DNA of 64,000 nucleotides, taken from Antedon mediterranea. Lineage: Eukaryota > Echinodermata > Crinoidea > Comatulida > Antedonidae. The stretch lies in assembly GCF_964355755.1 (NCBI RefSeq), contig NC_092677.1, positions 377,001 through 441,000 on the forward strand, written 5' to 3'. The notes below the pieces were generated by a model, which saw only the letters and a list, made by a program, of their open reading frames with translations, searched no databases and was not told the origin of the DNA. Each line of letters opens with the position of its first letter. Position 1 is the stretch's first letter. Positions 1 through 12,474 of the stretch are shown piece after piece. The translations under genes and the position numbers were made by a program.

Positions 1-448
1 TGACGTCACACACGTACCAGCACCCCATTGGCTGATTATGACGTAATGCAATTTTACCGTACCTTTAGTAAACAGAAGTTAGAATACGGTACCGTATCTT
101 TAGCCACAGCGTAAAATAATATTAATATTCAATGCAGGATTGTTCCTTATTTATTTATTTGTTGACCCATTCACCTTTGGATTGGTGGCACTCACAACAT
201 GCGGTGCTTTCCAAAAACAAAACATAACAATTTGAAAAATAAACAAAAAGAAGGAAAGCATAATGAGAGAAAAAAAAAAGAAATAAACCGTCACACCAAC
301 ACAGGACTAATTAGAGGTACACGTCCACTGCTGCGACATGCTCGCTCTATTCTGGTCATGTAAACTCAATGTTGAGGGCGGTTTCATAGTTACTGCGCCG
401 ACTTTTCTGGATTTTTTGATCAAAATAGTCCGTTTTGGATATAGAGAA
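1..448. promoter_or_regulatory. 5' flank of the DRC12-like gene
   Basis: No coding signal is visible here. The stretch directly precedes the start codon at 449 and should contain the promoter and 5' UTR of the coiled-coil gene. A purine-rich, A-rich tract lies around 240-285. No TATA box or initiator stands out, so the promoter assignment rests only on position. Confidence 0.3.
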
Positions 449-2592
449 ATGCCACCTAAAAAGAAAGGAAAAGGGAAGAAAAAGGGCAAGAAAAAGAAGG
501 ATGGTAATGCCATTTAGTTGTTAATAATATAAGTTTGGATTATGTAACCCTATAAAAATATAGGTAGCCTAGTTATAGATAAAAGTAATACTGAACTAGG
601 CTAGGCCTGGCTACTACTTACTAGGCTAGTCTACACTACAGTTAGTGTACTCTAGCTAGCACTAGAGTAGTACTACTATGCCTACTAGTACTAGCTAGGC
701 AATAGTAGTCAGTAGTAGCAGTAGGCTACCTCCTACAGGTTTAGACTAGCTATGATTTACTACAGAATCGTTTTAGCATTAGATAGCCCAGTTTATAGCC
801 TACCTTTGAGTATAAATTAAGTGTTAGGCAGGATCGAGACTAGAGAGGGGCCCAGCCAGCAGTGAGTTAAGCAACCAACCACCATCTTCCGACTCGCACA
901 AATAAAATCATATTATAATTTATTAAATGTTAGGCCTAATTATTAATAATTTTTAATATGAATAACACAGTATTTGTTCTCATAATTTATTTATAGCCCT
1001 AACAAAAATTATGTTTAATTTTAGATGCTGAATTGTCCATTGAAGATAAGTACAAGAAAACATTACATGAAATAGAGGCGTTGAAGGATCACTTAGCAAA
1101 CAGGAAGGATTTAACACGAAGGTCACAAGTACACAGCGAAGAATGGAAGAACCGAATGCAATCAGCAGAAGAGGCTCTGTTGCAACACAAGTCAGACCAG
1201 CGAGATGTCACAACAGGTATTGATTAGATTTTATGTTCCAAATATCAGAGTGTTGTACATATTTTATTCATTTCCCCCCCACTATGTTTGTGAGCTTATC
1301 TCTTCATTTTAAACTGTGCTGGCTTGATATTCATTCAATCTCTGGTCCATAGAAAGTAAAATTATGTATAATTAAAAAATATAATAAATTAAAAAAATAT
1401 ACCGCACTATAATTTAAAAGATAAGGAAAACTTGCATCAGTGCCTGCTTAGTACAGATACAGCATCATGACTGTATTTACATTACTGATAGTTACTTCCA
1501 AATAATACATGGAGCTGTTGATGTCTATAGACAGTGTATTTCTTGAAAAATGTACATAAATATATTTAAATTTCTGACATAAAATAGATATGACAAGACA
1601 GTACAAGACAATGCAGACAGAGATGGCAATGAGAATTCACCAGTTGGAAGCTGAACTTGGCAAGGTTAACGTTCAACTAGGTAAAGATTGAGTTGAAAGA
1701 AACTAAATTAGAGAAAGAGAAAATAACTGAAGAGAAAGATCAAAAAATATAAATGAAATCAAATTCAGTACAGTAGAGAAATTGAATTGAATTCCTAAAA
1801 AAAAGTAGTGGAGCTATTAACTTGATGTTGTCTTCCAATTTCAAGTCAAGAGTCCAATCCTTAACTAGTGTTAGCCTAGTGTCAGTGTTAAACTCATGAC
1901 TCTTTCTACTCCACTCAGTCAAATGACATTTAACTTGTAAGCATGATAAATGATGGTTTACCCATCCTTTAATTGGTGAGTTTTTCGCTAAATCATATTT
2001 GTAAATTATTTTACATATAATTGTTAATGTTTCTTTCGCAGAGAGAACTCAGATTGAGTTGAAAGAAACTAAATTAGAAAAAGAGAAAATAACTGAAGAG
2101 AAAGATCAAAAGATATCGGAACTTGAGACTAAAATTGAAGGCATGGAGTTGGCATATGAGGGCGTGCTTCATGTAAGTTTTAGCAAATTGTAATTATTAG
2201 ATGGCTGATATTTTCTAACTACAGTATTACTCTTTGTACCATTGATAAATTCTCTTTATTTATTTTATGTTACCTTATTTATAGAGGTTGACCCTAATCA
2301 ATATGCCCTCATGATGAGTTATAATAAGTGTCCGTGTGTGACAGTGGCTGTGTGTATACTAGTACATCAGGTTCATAACTGGGTATTGTCTATAAAGTAA
2401 CTAGAATGAGCAATTATGTTCAAGTTGATTGAGTTAAGACTACTTTTTGTCTGTGTGTTTTAGGATGCTCTTGACAGCATGGTGGCCAAGTTGGATGTTG
2501 CTAAAAGCCGATGGAAGAACGAAGCAACACTTATACATGCAGAAAATAAGAGAAGACTTATTGAGTTTGGTCTCAATCCTCTTGACATCTAG
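449..2592 (+). CDS. DRC12/CCDC153-like coiled-coil protein, 5 exons
   Basis: Predicted exons are 449-503, 1025-1216, 1588-1680, 2042-2172 and 2464-2592. All junctions are GT/AG, phases join, and the product is 199 residues. The N-terminus is a very basic Lys/Gly run (MPPKKKGKGKKKGKKKK). The rest is almost continuous heptad-rich coiled coil, and the C-terminus reads EFGLNPLDI. This layout and length resemble CCDC153 (DRC12; the human protein is about 210 residues), a subunit of the nexin-dynein regulatory complex of motile cilia. The family assignment is from memory of the basic N-terminus, coiled coil and C-terminal motif, so it is likely but not certain; another small axonemal coiled-coil protein is possible. 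Intron 3 carries a decayed duplicate of the start of exon 4. An AATAAA lies 95 bp after the stop. Confidence 0.75.
1681..1752 (+). pseudogene. Intronic partial duplicate of DRC12-like exon 4
   Basis: Directly after the exon 3 donor, about 70 bp closely match the beginning of exon 4 (2050-2118), encoding the same IELKETKLEKEKITEEKD stretch. Reading from exon 3 into this copy meets TGA almost at once (CTA GGT AAA GAT TGA), so it cannot serve as an extension of exon 3. It also has no acceptor of its own. It looks like a relic of a small tandem duplication. Confidence 0.75.
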
Positions 2593-2686
2593 TACAGTAC
2601 TTAATAATGGGTCTACTGCAAATTGGTGGTTGTTACATTTTTGTTTTCCAATCATCTAAACATGAATTTGGAACCTTTTGGACTTC

Positions 2687-2692
2687 AATAAA
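2687..2692 (+). terminator. Polyadenylation signal of DRC12-like gene
   Basis: A canonical AATAAA lies 95 bp downstream of the stop codon at 2590-2592, giving a short 3' UTR. Confidence 0.55.
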
Positions 2693-2699
2693 AGTGGTA

Positions 2700-3627
2700 T
2701 TGGGAGAGTTTCCGGTTTTAACAGAGTCAGGAATTAGGAGTTGTACCTAGTTTTCCATTTCTATACTATCTTGGTTGCTTTTTGATAACTAATATATTTA
2801 TGTAAATGACAATATTTATGTAAATGACAATATTTATAAATAAAAATAATTTTTTTAATGAAATTTATATAAATATGCATAGACAAATAATACATTTAGC
2901 TTTATGAGAAACCAAATTTGTAAATATTTGAGAAATATTATTATTATTATTATTATTTATTGCCAAAAACCAGTTACAAACAAACAAAACACAGAAACTA
3001 AGGGAGTAGGCAGGAACCTAAAAGTGAACCTAATCACTATAACAAGAGTTCAGGTTCCGTACTCCCAAAGTAACAACAATGATATAAAATAAACTATATA
3101 AAAATATAATAATAAAAATATAAGTGCAAACATATTGATTATATGTTGAAATCAATCGTGTGCCACATATACTGTTCATGTAAAAAATCTCTCACACACA
3201 CTCGGTACTAAGTGACTATTTTCTTATCAAAGCAAGCAAATAAAATGTAAAATAAAGTGCAGATAGAATGTGTATTGTCATAATATTAACATGTTTTGTT
3301 GTGTTAATTTACAGATGTTGATTTAAAAAAAAAACTATAAAAATAATCATAATCATAAATAGACATTTTAATACCCAAATGCATCGTTTAAAAAATACAA
3401 TATTTACAAAGTGTGCTATACAGTTGTGTTCATTATTTTGATACAATGAATTTACAAACAAGGTTTGCATAATATAACAAATTCAAGACTTTTCTAGTCC
3501 ACGAATACGAAAAATACATTTTGATAAACTTAACGTAAAATTGTATTGCTTTGTGCTATTTACAGCAGTTTAAAATATAAATCATCAAATATTAAATACA
3601 AAAAATACAATCCTGTCTTGAGGACAA
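2700..3627. other. AT-rich intergenic stretch
   Basis: No exon or recognisable gene was found. The sequence is AT-rich, with a (TTA)n microsatellite at about 2938-2960, a duplicated short word at about 2800-2835 and A-rich runs. It lies between the DRC12-like gene and the 63-bp minisatellite. Confidence 0.5.
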
Positions 3628-4070
3628 ATAGCCACCTTTCCGTGGCTTAATACAAAACGTGTTCGTGTATAAGGCACAGTGTTCGGTGCAATAGCCACCT
3701 TTCCGTGGCTTAATACAAAACGTGTTCGTGTTTAAGGCACAGTGTTCGGTGCAATAGCCACCTTTCCGTGGCTTAATACAAAACGTGTTCGTGTTTAAGG
3801 CACTGTGTTCGGTGCAATAGCCACCTTTCCGTGACTTAATACAAAACGTGTTCGTGTTTAAGGCACAGTGTTCGGTGCAATAGCCACCTTTCCGTGGCTT
3901 AATACAAAACGTGTTCGTGTATAAGGCACAGTGTTCGGTGCAATAGCCACCTTTCCGTGGCTTAATACAAAACGTGTTCGTGTTTAAGGCACAGTGTTCG
4001 GTGCAATAGCCACCTTTCCGTGGCTTAATACAAAACGTGTTCGTGTTTAAGGCACAGTGTTCGGTGCAAA
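3628..4070. repeat. 63-bp minisatellite, about 7 copies
   Basis: A 63-bp unit beginning ATAGCCACCTTTCCGTGGCT is repeated head to tail about seven times with only a few substitutions (for example TATAAGG versus TTTAAGG). Because 63 is a multiple of three and the unit has no stop in one minus frame, it produces a repetitive 176-codon open frame (repeating CTEHCALNTNTFCIKPRKGG). There is no sign of splicing, codon-type conservation or a signal that would make this a real gene. Confidence 0.9.
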
Positions 4071-4290
4071 AGACAGTGTTGTAATGGTGTACAATAAGTA
4101 GATACCATATAAGAAATAACAATTCAAAAATCTGGTACTACTGTATATGTACTTATAAGGCACTTTTTTGTACTAGTTTTTAACACGGTATCTTTACTGA
4201 TACATCCAACATCCTCATTTATATTTTTTTTTACGTTCTCACAACTAAATCTATTGGCTTCCATTTTAATAAAGTTTGTCCATTCATGTT

Positions 4291-4409
4291 AAGCTTAGTT
4301 CCCACTATAGGACGCAACAAGGACGTAGACGCAAAGCAAACGTGTTGACCAATGACAAGCAATTGATAATCAAATCACTTAAGTTGCGTCTCTAGTGGGA
4401 ACCAAGCTT
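4291..4409. mobile_element. MITE family A (AAGCTTGGTTCCCAC ends)
   Basis: A 119-bp palindromic element with terminal inverted repeats AAGCTTAGTTCCCACT and AGTGGGAACCAAGCTT. Its interior contains TTGACCAATGACAA and a GCGTC-rich segment. The same ends recur at about 24925-25062, 45180-45290, 50616-50753 and 54551-54608, and single ends occur elsewhere. It has no coding capacity. This is typical of a non-autonomous DNA transposon family. The superfamily is not assigned because no clear target-site duplication was found. Confidence 0.75.
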
Positions 4410-4761
4410 TACTGATATCCTACGTTTATACAGCTTCGTACGTCATCTAATATTACCGCGCGGAGGGCTCTAAAAGTACCTCCACATATCTATATTACGT
4501 CATTCCATGTTACCGGGAAGAGGTTCTAAAGTATGTTCACACATCTAACATTATTACGTCATTCCATGTTACAAAGACAAAGAGGCTCTAAAGTTATGTT
4601 CACACTTTGTTGTTTGAACCGGATTTATACCACTCACATTTCATGAATGCACCGGGTAAGTGTGGACATAGTTTAAAGGCAAACTAGATACATTTGAGGT
4701 AGTTTGTTTATCGTCCATTTGTATATAAAATAGTCTATACTGTTTGATCATGGCAAGCTAT

Positions 4762-4912
4762 AAAGCTCTGTCTACACTATCAAACTTTATGTGACAAAAA
4801 TGTGATGTGCCCATATATATGGACATGATAGCATACTATTTCCCCATATTTGGGCATATCACTACCATATTTTTGGCACATCACATTTTGTTGTCAAAAT
4901 AATTTGATCATG
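4762..4912. mobile_element. MITE family B (AAGCTCTGTCTACACTATC ends)
   Basis: A palindromic element beginning AAAGCTCTGTCTACACTATC, with an interior of alternating TGTGATGTGCCC / CATATATGG / GGGCATATCACTACCAT blocks. This copy is flanked on both sides by TTTGATCATGGCAAGCT (about 4743-4759 and 4903-4919), a 17-bp direct repeat that may come from recombination rather than be a simple target duplication. The family recurs at least nine more times in the window. Confidence 0.75.
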
Positions 4913-4935
4913 GCAAGCTGTGACATTGTTCATTA

Positions 4936-7900
4936 TTATTGCTGCTTTATAGTTTGATTCGATTCTTTTGTTTCGATTTTCTTTTGACTTCTGCTGTCAT
5001 TATTGTTAGCCTTCCTTCGACCAGAAGGATGACCCATAAACCCCCAGTCGAATGTTCCGCTCAGTTGCGTTGGAGACGGGTACGCAATACTCCCGCGTTC
5101 AAATGTCCTGTTGAGAGGCGTCGCTGGCGGGTACGCTATACTTCCTCGATCCTCACCACTAAAAAACGACCAAATATCACTCACAGATCTTTCAGTAAAC
5201 GCCTAAGAAAAGATGAAAGGAAGAGATAGATATGAGTAAATTATTAAGCAAATTTAACTTTTGCTGATACTAATCAAATAGATATTCCCTATGTAATAAT
5301 CAAATAAGATATCAGCTATCGTATTTTAAGCACAAGCTTACCGTAGAACAAGGATAACTGGTAACCGAACTGTTATCTTCTGCTGGGCTGGGAGGCGAAG
5401 GTACCACCGGATCGGGAGGCTGATTACCAGTATCTAATGACACATCGTTCCACATAAATTTCTTATTTAATCCCCTATGACAAAAAATAGCATACCCATT
5501 ATTTTTTTAAAAGTTCAGTTAGGGGCTAACGGCCCATTTACACTAGGACGATAACGATCGACGATAAATAAACATTTAACAAAAATAAACAAAAGAAGTT
5601 AGACAGGTTTTTGTTCTATATAACTATAGGATAACTCCCTTGTTGCACCTGAATGAATTTATTTGATTTGAAAAAAATAAAAATAAAAAAATAATTTAAA
5701 TTGAATAAAAACAATACTTACTTCTCTTCTACGCTATCGCATGATACACCTAAATGAAAGAGGAAACAAACTCATTAAACTCCTCACATTTAAATAGATG
5801 CATTAATTGACTATTGTTTATAGTACTTCATTATTATGTACACTCTCACGCAGTGTCACATAATGGGAAATTGAAACCTACCATCAGTAACGCTAGAACC
5901 TTTACTTCTTCTTTTCTTTCTTGAAATGTAAAAAAGAAAAACCACCAAAGCGACCACAATGAAGAAAGCGAGCACTAACAGCACAGCAATAAGAGCTGTA
6001 TTTGTACTATCATCTGAAATCGAAAAAACAAACATTGTTGAGAAAATAAAGTGGACAATAAAATGGAAAATTATAAGTATGTACCACCTCACCATAAATG
6101 ATTCAATCTCAAGAGAAATGATATTTATTTATAAACAATAAATAAATAAATCACTGCAACGCCCCGAGGACGTAATAAGCGCGACGGAAAATATTTGACC
6201 AATCACAACATCTGTGGATTGTGATTGGTCAACCCAACTTGCGTTGCGCGTACGCTGCGTTGCGCGTACACCCATTGCGTTGCGTAAAAGTGAGAACCAA
6301 ACTTAACTTCACGTACCGTTCACTACTAATTCAACATTAGATGTACTTGATTTTGGGACTAATTCCCTAATTGTCACATTACACGTGTAAATTCCAGCAT
6401 CCTCTAAATTTACATCTTTTATCTGTAAATTATTACTAGCCCCGTGACGTTTAAAACGATCCTTATATGGCTCAAAAACTGACGAATACGCATAGTTTAT
6501 TTCAAGAATTAGATCGCTTCCTTTCGAATTTACTTTTGACCAATAGATAAAGACATCTTGTGGCGTTGTCGTTGATTCATATGAGCACTCCAGGGAGACC
6601 GTTTCTCGAACGGTCGCTGTCGTAAAAGTCGGAGTCGTTACGGAGATCGACTGGGGAGCAACTGTCGAAGAGAAAAAAACATAATAATTATTAACATACA
6701 ATATAAACACTTCAGGTAAAATCATCAACTATCCTAAATAGATTTCCCAAGATAGTGAATGAATTAGTTGACACGGTCTATAAAGAACCCACAGCAAAGA
6801 TTCCGGGTAGTGCCTAAAAGTCAAGAACCTTGCGTCAACGTTTAACCTTTAGTTGGCGTAATAACAAATAGGCCACGAACCTCCGGGAAAAGTGTCATCA
6901 AAGTATCACGACGACGGTACCGTTAATGATTTATTATTTATAAAATTACCTACAATATTTACTTTGTTGCAGCGTATGTATTTTTATGTATTACGTCAAA
7001 TGTTTTCTTATGACGAGCATTGATATTAGTAAACTCTTAAAAGCGCGAATCACATGACACCCACACATTATTGGTAATCGCTTTTGCATCAAAACATTTT
7101 TTTGTAAATGTTTTATGAATGTATGATTAGGCTATAGCTATAAATCATGTATTGCACGTATCCAGCAGTTAACAACAGTCAGACGATTAACAGAATGAAT
7201 AACAATGATGAATGTAGTCAAGCCATCACCACAACAGCCTTGGAATAACAATGAAGTCATGAATCAATGACGATGCACAAAGTCGACTTACAGAACTCAA
7301 AATAAATTATCCTTCCGAAAACCAACAAGTATTCTACCAATAATAAATAAAAGAACATTCTATTGTTTATTTAAATAAAAGTTCCTTAATTTGTGAACAT
7401 TGACCTTTGATTCGATTAGTTCAACTTATCGACATACTCAGCATAAAAAATAAATATACTTTCTTGTAACTTAAATTCAGGTCTCTTTAATTGAAAAACA
7501 GTAATCATAACAATTATTAGGCAATATTATATTAATATATTAATTATTATTCATAATATTTGCTGTTAATTTATTAACACGTGATACGTTTATGTTACTT
7601 TGACGGCGCTCTTCTGCAGACGATCTTTGGGTTACTTCCGACCAATCAGAATGGTGCTTACAACCGTACGACGGCGCGCACTTAGACACTACACGGCATG
7701 GCTGCTGGATTTCTTACTTAGAGTTTTTGGACCATTTTAACTTCTAAAATGAATAGTAAATAGTAATTAATTTAATTATATAATATTAGTGACGAGTGTT
7801 ACTCAACTTTGTGATCAGTGAGGTCTTATTTTAAGACGGTAAGATAATGCTTTTATCTTATTTTTAAGCTAGGAAGGCTAGGCCTACCATACTCAAATTC

Positions 7901-9786
7901 AAAAAGAATTCGACATTACTAGTATGGCGCGCGGCAGGCTGGGTAGCCACTCTATTGACCGTGCATGCCTACACGTTTTCAGCTGTCATCACTTGGATCC
8001 GCTAACGTTTAGTTGTCGATTTTTACCTTTATATTATCTATCAATCAGTACATCAATGTGACTTAGTATGTCCTAATAATGTTATAGGCCTATAGTATAC
8101 AATAATAATAAACTATAATGTGTATATACCATAATAGAAGATTTCATACAATATTGTTGTTTCTAGGGAAGTCGTCGTGTTATGTAACTAATAAACGCAC
8201 ACAGACACAGGCCATCGTATAGTGTAAAAGGTTTTGACAGAGCACTTTCAGAAATAAATAGCATTGATTTTAAGTCGGACAATTAACTCTAACTATAGCC
8301 AAGGTTACTTTTGTCAATGATGAATATGTATTATTTTAATGTGTTGGGGTAGTATTTCGACTTCCTGGTACATATGAGCTATATTTAAGTTACGGTTCAA
8401 CCAACAATGTTGTTTTTGCCAATAATGTGTAACGGTTCTTGGAACATATTATTATTGGGGATAAATGTTCCATTTTCAGTGTGACGTCAATTATTAGAGT
8501 ATACCCCCTGCAGTGATTTAATGAGCAACAAACCTAAATTGTATATTATTTGTAAGGTAAAATATATAAACTTGAATGTACAACAATCACATAATTTTCA
8601 ACTAAAGAGGAATTTGTGTATTATTGTTTAAGGTGAAATATAAATAGAGGCATGGGGCGTTCATTGTGCTATGGTTTAGTGTCTGGCTGGTGGTGGTACA
8701 ACAATGAAAAAACAAAGAAGGATGTATCGCCGATTTTTCATGACTAGGCCGCGCCCCCTGCGCTCTCTCTCTGGTTTGCATTGCGCGCCCTGGTGCAACA
8801 CGCGCGCGCGTAAAGTGTAAAAAGAAATACACAATGTGAACGCGGCCTTGAATATGAAATTCATTCATATTTCCACACAGAAAAGTACAAAAACTCATTT
8901 GTTGCCATTATATTATTAAGTTTTGAAAATATGTAAATCGGATAACGATCTATGATTGTGTATATTTTTTATGCCGTAATTCAACCATAGCATTTAATTC
9001 GACAACAAACGAATCGTGTGAAAAACAAATTATTGTCTGGTGAGTCGGTACATCAAACTCTGATGACACAGTCTTCCCAAGGAGGTTTGATATCAAATTT
9101 AATTATTTACAAATTACTGTATTAAAAAATAAATACAATTATCCGCCATTGTGACGATCATTAATGTGAAAGGAATGACCGAGAATAGGCACATGTCCGA
9201 AAGTGATAAACTTGGAATAAAATTTAGTAAAAATGTGATGATATTGGTCAATTGTCCTAAGACACCACCGACCATATGTCTGTATTTCATTAATAAGCCT
9301 CTTCTTCTCCTTGTTAATGGTGACCTGGTCTACATTTACGTCCGTGACTGTTCATTGAACCCGCCCACAGCAGGGAGGAGTTCCACAGCCAATATATATC
9401 AATGGCAAATGTGAACACTGGGAATGAATGTACAATTATTAAACAGTGTTATAATATTTTAATAATAATAATATATAGCAGCACGTCTTAAATACAAATT
9501 CAAAGCAAGTTTGTATAATATCATCATTTGAACAGTTCAGCGAATAACGTGATGTTTTTATAGGCCTATTATATATACAGTGATGAATCATTATAGAAAT
9601 TGGTATTACCGTATTGAAAACACAGTGACCCGAACAATCTGATCTTTTTTAGGCCTACTTTAATATAGACCTTACTGTAAAATACTAATTATTGAATAGT
9701 ACGTAGGACCTCTTACCTGATATTGGTTGAATGATATACAATACAATATGAATAGATAGTGGTAGAACTCCACTGTATGTCTTCAT
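4936..9786 (-). CDS. Single-pass Ig-domain membrane protein, 6 exons
   Basis: Predicted coding exons in transcript order are 9786-9717, 6661-6317, 6013-5882, 5749-5722, 5474-5342 and 5202-4936. All junctions are GT/AG, phases join, and the product is 324 residues. Exon 1 encodes a short hydrophobic signal peptide (about 1-23). Residues 24-138 form one V-type Ig domain with C49, W64 and the EDAGIYTC motif ending in C117; N118-V-T is a possible N-glycan site. Residues 144-167 are a transmembrane helix followed by the basic stop-transfer RKKRRSK. The roughly 150-residue tail is Pro/Ser-rich and contains two GSIAYP repeats (about 256-271 and 273-288). It is a cell-surface receptor or adhesion-type protein, but I do not recognise a specific orthologue. 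The first exon is inferred only from ATG, hydrophobicity, a CAG|GTAAGA donor and matching phase. Confidence 0.75.
6800..9650. other. Long first intron of the Ig-domain gene
   Basis: About 3 kb between the predicted signal-peptide exon (9717-9786) and the Ig exon (6317-6661). No additional convincing exon was seen on either strand. It holds AT-rich sequence, a GC-richer patch near 7600-7720 and another at 8750-8815 (containing CGCGCGCG). Short open frames there lack splice or homology support. Confidence 0.45.
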
Positions 9787-10383
9787 ATTGATCCGTGCCT
9801 TTATGTGGTAACGAGACATTTAAGCATTTACTTAGGTAGAGCCGGAAGCTGACTGGTATAAACGAATATTACAACAATCATGGCGCTGCTGGTGTAATTA
9901 ATCCAAGTCTTAAGCTTTCATTTTGTACAGATTGCTTTCTTCTTCTTGTGATGCATTCCAAGCGCGATCACAATTGTACACTAACCGATGTTTGTGGTGG
10001 TGGTTTTACCTTCCTATACGCTACTACAAATTAATCTTCTCAAACGTTCCGCACGACTGAACTCAGACAATCGCGATTAGACTTCAGGTAGGGCTTAACT
10101 ATACCTTGAGGGATCATCAATTTTGCAAAAAAATATCTATAAATTGAATATTTATGGTGTGTTTAAATGGTTATAATAGTTATTATCAATAAAAGAACCA
10201 ACACAAAGCGTACCTTTATAGACGTTTTATACGTTTTATATGTTAGGTACGTAACAATTATGATATCGATCCAGGATCTACGCCAAACCGTTTTGAAAAA
10301 TTATGTAGTTGAATATAAATGTATTCCGTGGTTATTTAACATTATTTTATTATTATTATTATTAAACAAATTTACGCACTGAT

Positions 10384-11150
10384 CATTTTGGTTTTATCAA
10401 GGTTAATAGGACATTTATGATGTAATGATGAATTACGTAATACACGTATAAATAGACTATTATCCCACCAAATATCAAAACGTCAATATCATTATTTACT
10501 TTCCGAAAAAAGTTAAAGAATCATTATATATCTAAATATTATACTGCTTAGTTAATATGCTTATTATCATTATTTATACTCATATACTATTTATGTCTTA
10601 CACAAAATATTAGTTGTTGTTTATTATTGCAATCTTTAATCTATACTATATATAATGTATATATAGTATATACTATATATATACTGGAATTATAATTTAT
10701 GTATACATATTTTTTTTTTCATTTACCAATATCGGTAGTTATTTCATTTATAATTATCATGAAACTATTGAAATATAATTTAAATAATTTTTATAAAGAA
10801 GATGTTAGTTATGTTATTATACTGTAATTTTTTATCCTAAATTATATAATTATATATTCTAGGTTATTTTTATTTTTTTAGTAATGTGTTTTGTTATGGG
10901 TCCCTACGAGACAAGTTTTTAACTTCTAGAAGGGATCCATGATAATAATGACTACCAATTACTGCTTTATCTATGTTCACTTTAATATCTTTTTTCTATT
11001 TTGTATATATTCATTCATTATTATCTAAATAAATATTATCTGAATCTGAATCTGTTCAGTCATGTTTCAGTTTGTGGTGCAACGGGTAATGTTCAGTTTT
11101 GAGTGGTATCAGCTGGGGTTCGAACCTCTACGGATATTTTTTTTATGAAT
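10384..11150 (+). repeat. Interrupted repeat copy with tRNA-like SINE part
   Basis: 10384-10466 plus 11053-11150 together match 12706-12900 (shared words TGATCATTTTGGTTTTA, AATTACGTAATACACGTATA, TCAGTCATGTTTCAGTTTG). The right part, about 11054-11136, has a tRNA-like box B (GGGGTTCGAACCTCT) and an upstream box A-like GTGGTGCAACGGGTAAT. This suggests a tRNA-derived SINE. Confidence 0.55.
10467..11052 (+). mobile_element. 5'-truncated LINE 3' end inserted in an older repeat
   Basis: This 586-bp segment is absent from a related repeat copy at 12706-12880, which gives an empty-site comparison. It carries a hairpin GGGTCCCTACGAGACAAG...CTTCTAGAAGGGATCC near 10899-10940, ends with short ATCTGAATCTGAATCT repeats and has an AATAAA near its end. 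A similar hairpin (GGGGCCCTCATGAGACAAGC ... GCGGGCCC) occurs at 41930-41970. Such a 3' hairpin and terminal microsatellite are typical of CR1/L2-like non-LTR retrotransposons. No reverse transcriptase is retained. Confidence 0.6.
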
Positions 11151-12474
11151 ATTGGTTTTTTTTTAAAGAGAGATATTTGGAGGATTGAAAATGTCAGGCC
11201 AAGGCAAGTGGACCTTAAATCATAAACAAACGTGTATGGCATTCATTTTTCCATTAGACACCATAACACCCCGGAATGTTCCTCATTTTTTAGTACTCTT
11301 GGGTACGGTGGCTTCTTTTCAACGGATAAGCTTCTTTTCCACATGGGATTCTTTTCAAGATTACTTTTGTAAGGAGGGGAGTTTCTAGATTCCCGCCCGG
11401 AAAATTGTATCTTTACATGATTTGAATTTCTAATAAAGATTAACAAAATCAAAATTTAATTTTTAAATTTAATTTTGTGGTGTGTTCACCGCGTAGGACT
11501 AACAATACCATCTTCCCCATTACACTCATGTGCATAACAACGCAGGGCTTACCAAACTGTTTAAAATAGCTACAAGGTCCCCAGAAATGACACATAGTCT
11601 TTTGAAACATGATATATAAGAGTCTTCACTACCTCACCATGATTGGGGCTGAGCAAAGACAATTTTGAAAAAAATATTTATTGAAATATGAAATTAAATA
11701 TTAATTCTCCAGTTAATCTCACCATGGTTGGGGCAGAGCTAAGAATGAACGCTTGTCTTCGGAAATTATGAAACGAAATATAAAAGTTTTCAGGACCAGC
11801 CATGCACTATGGTGATTGTTTCCTAAGTGTGAGACATGCAATGCACGCGGCCGTGACGGTAATTCAAAAAAACAAAATTATGAAATACAAACAGAGCTAG
11901 CACACAAAAGCCTGCTAACTAATTTTAATATTTCTATAATTTAGAAAACAATTAGATTCATCATATCACCTTTGATAATTATAATGTTAAATTTCAACTA
12001 TCCAGATGCGAATTTTAGGTTGGGTTTAAAAAAAACTCGACTTCATATATGCTTCAATTTTGAAGATCTGCTTAAAACATATTTATTTATTTATTCTACC
12101 ATGAACTTTTATTCACAACAAAATATTAGTAGGCCTACAATACAATATCTTGCATGAAACGGATATTTAAAAGTACGCTATAATGTGTAACGGTAGAATT
12201 ATAATTCTAATGTAAAAGATTAACAAAATAAAAATTGAAGAGTGTTGTGTGTTGATCGCGAAAGACTAACAATACCATCTTTCCCACAGCACATGTGCAC
12301 ACTCATTTGCATAACAAACGCACGGCATACCAAACTACGATGAGATAAAATGAATTCTCTTCTAAAGAATTAATTCCCTTTTTTTACATTAAAGTAAATT
12401 GAGGGCGCTAAACATAAAATTTAAACCATCAAAGCAGTTGGCGAGAGCCAAAAAAAAAAAGATGGTAAATGTGC

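Noticed and set aside
3592-4122. 176-codon minus-strand open frame with a 21-residue repeat
   Set aside because: It is produced entirely by the 63-bp minisatellite, whose length is a multiple of three. No splice sites, domain or conserved flanks support a protein.
5722-5749. Possibility that the 28-base exon of the Ig gene is false
   Set aside because: Kept in the model: it has a good acceptor and a strong GTAAGT donor, and it is needed to join the phases of the neighbouring exons.
8602-8898. 98- and 62-codon overlapping minus-strand frames as an alternative first exon of the Ig gene
   Set aside because: They contain no signal-peptide-like segment followed by a phase-1 donor; the 9717-9786 exon fits phase and hydrophobicity much better.
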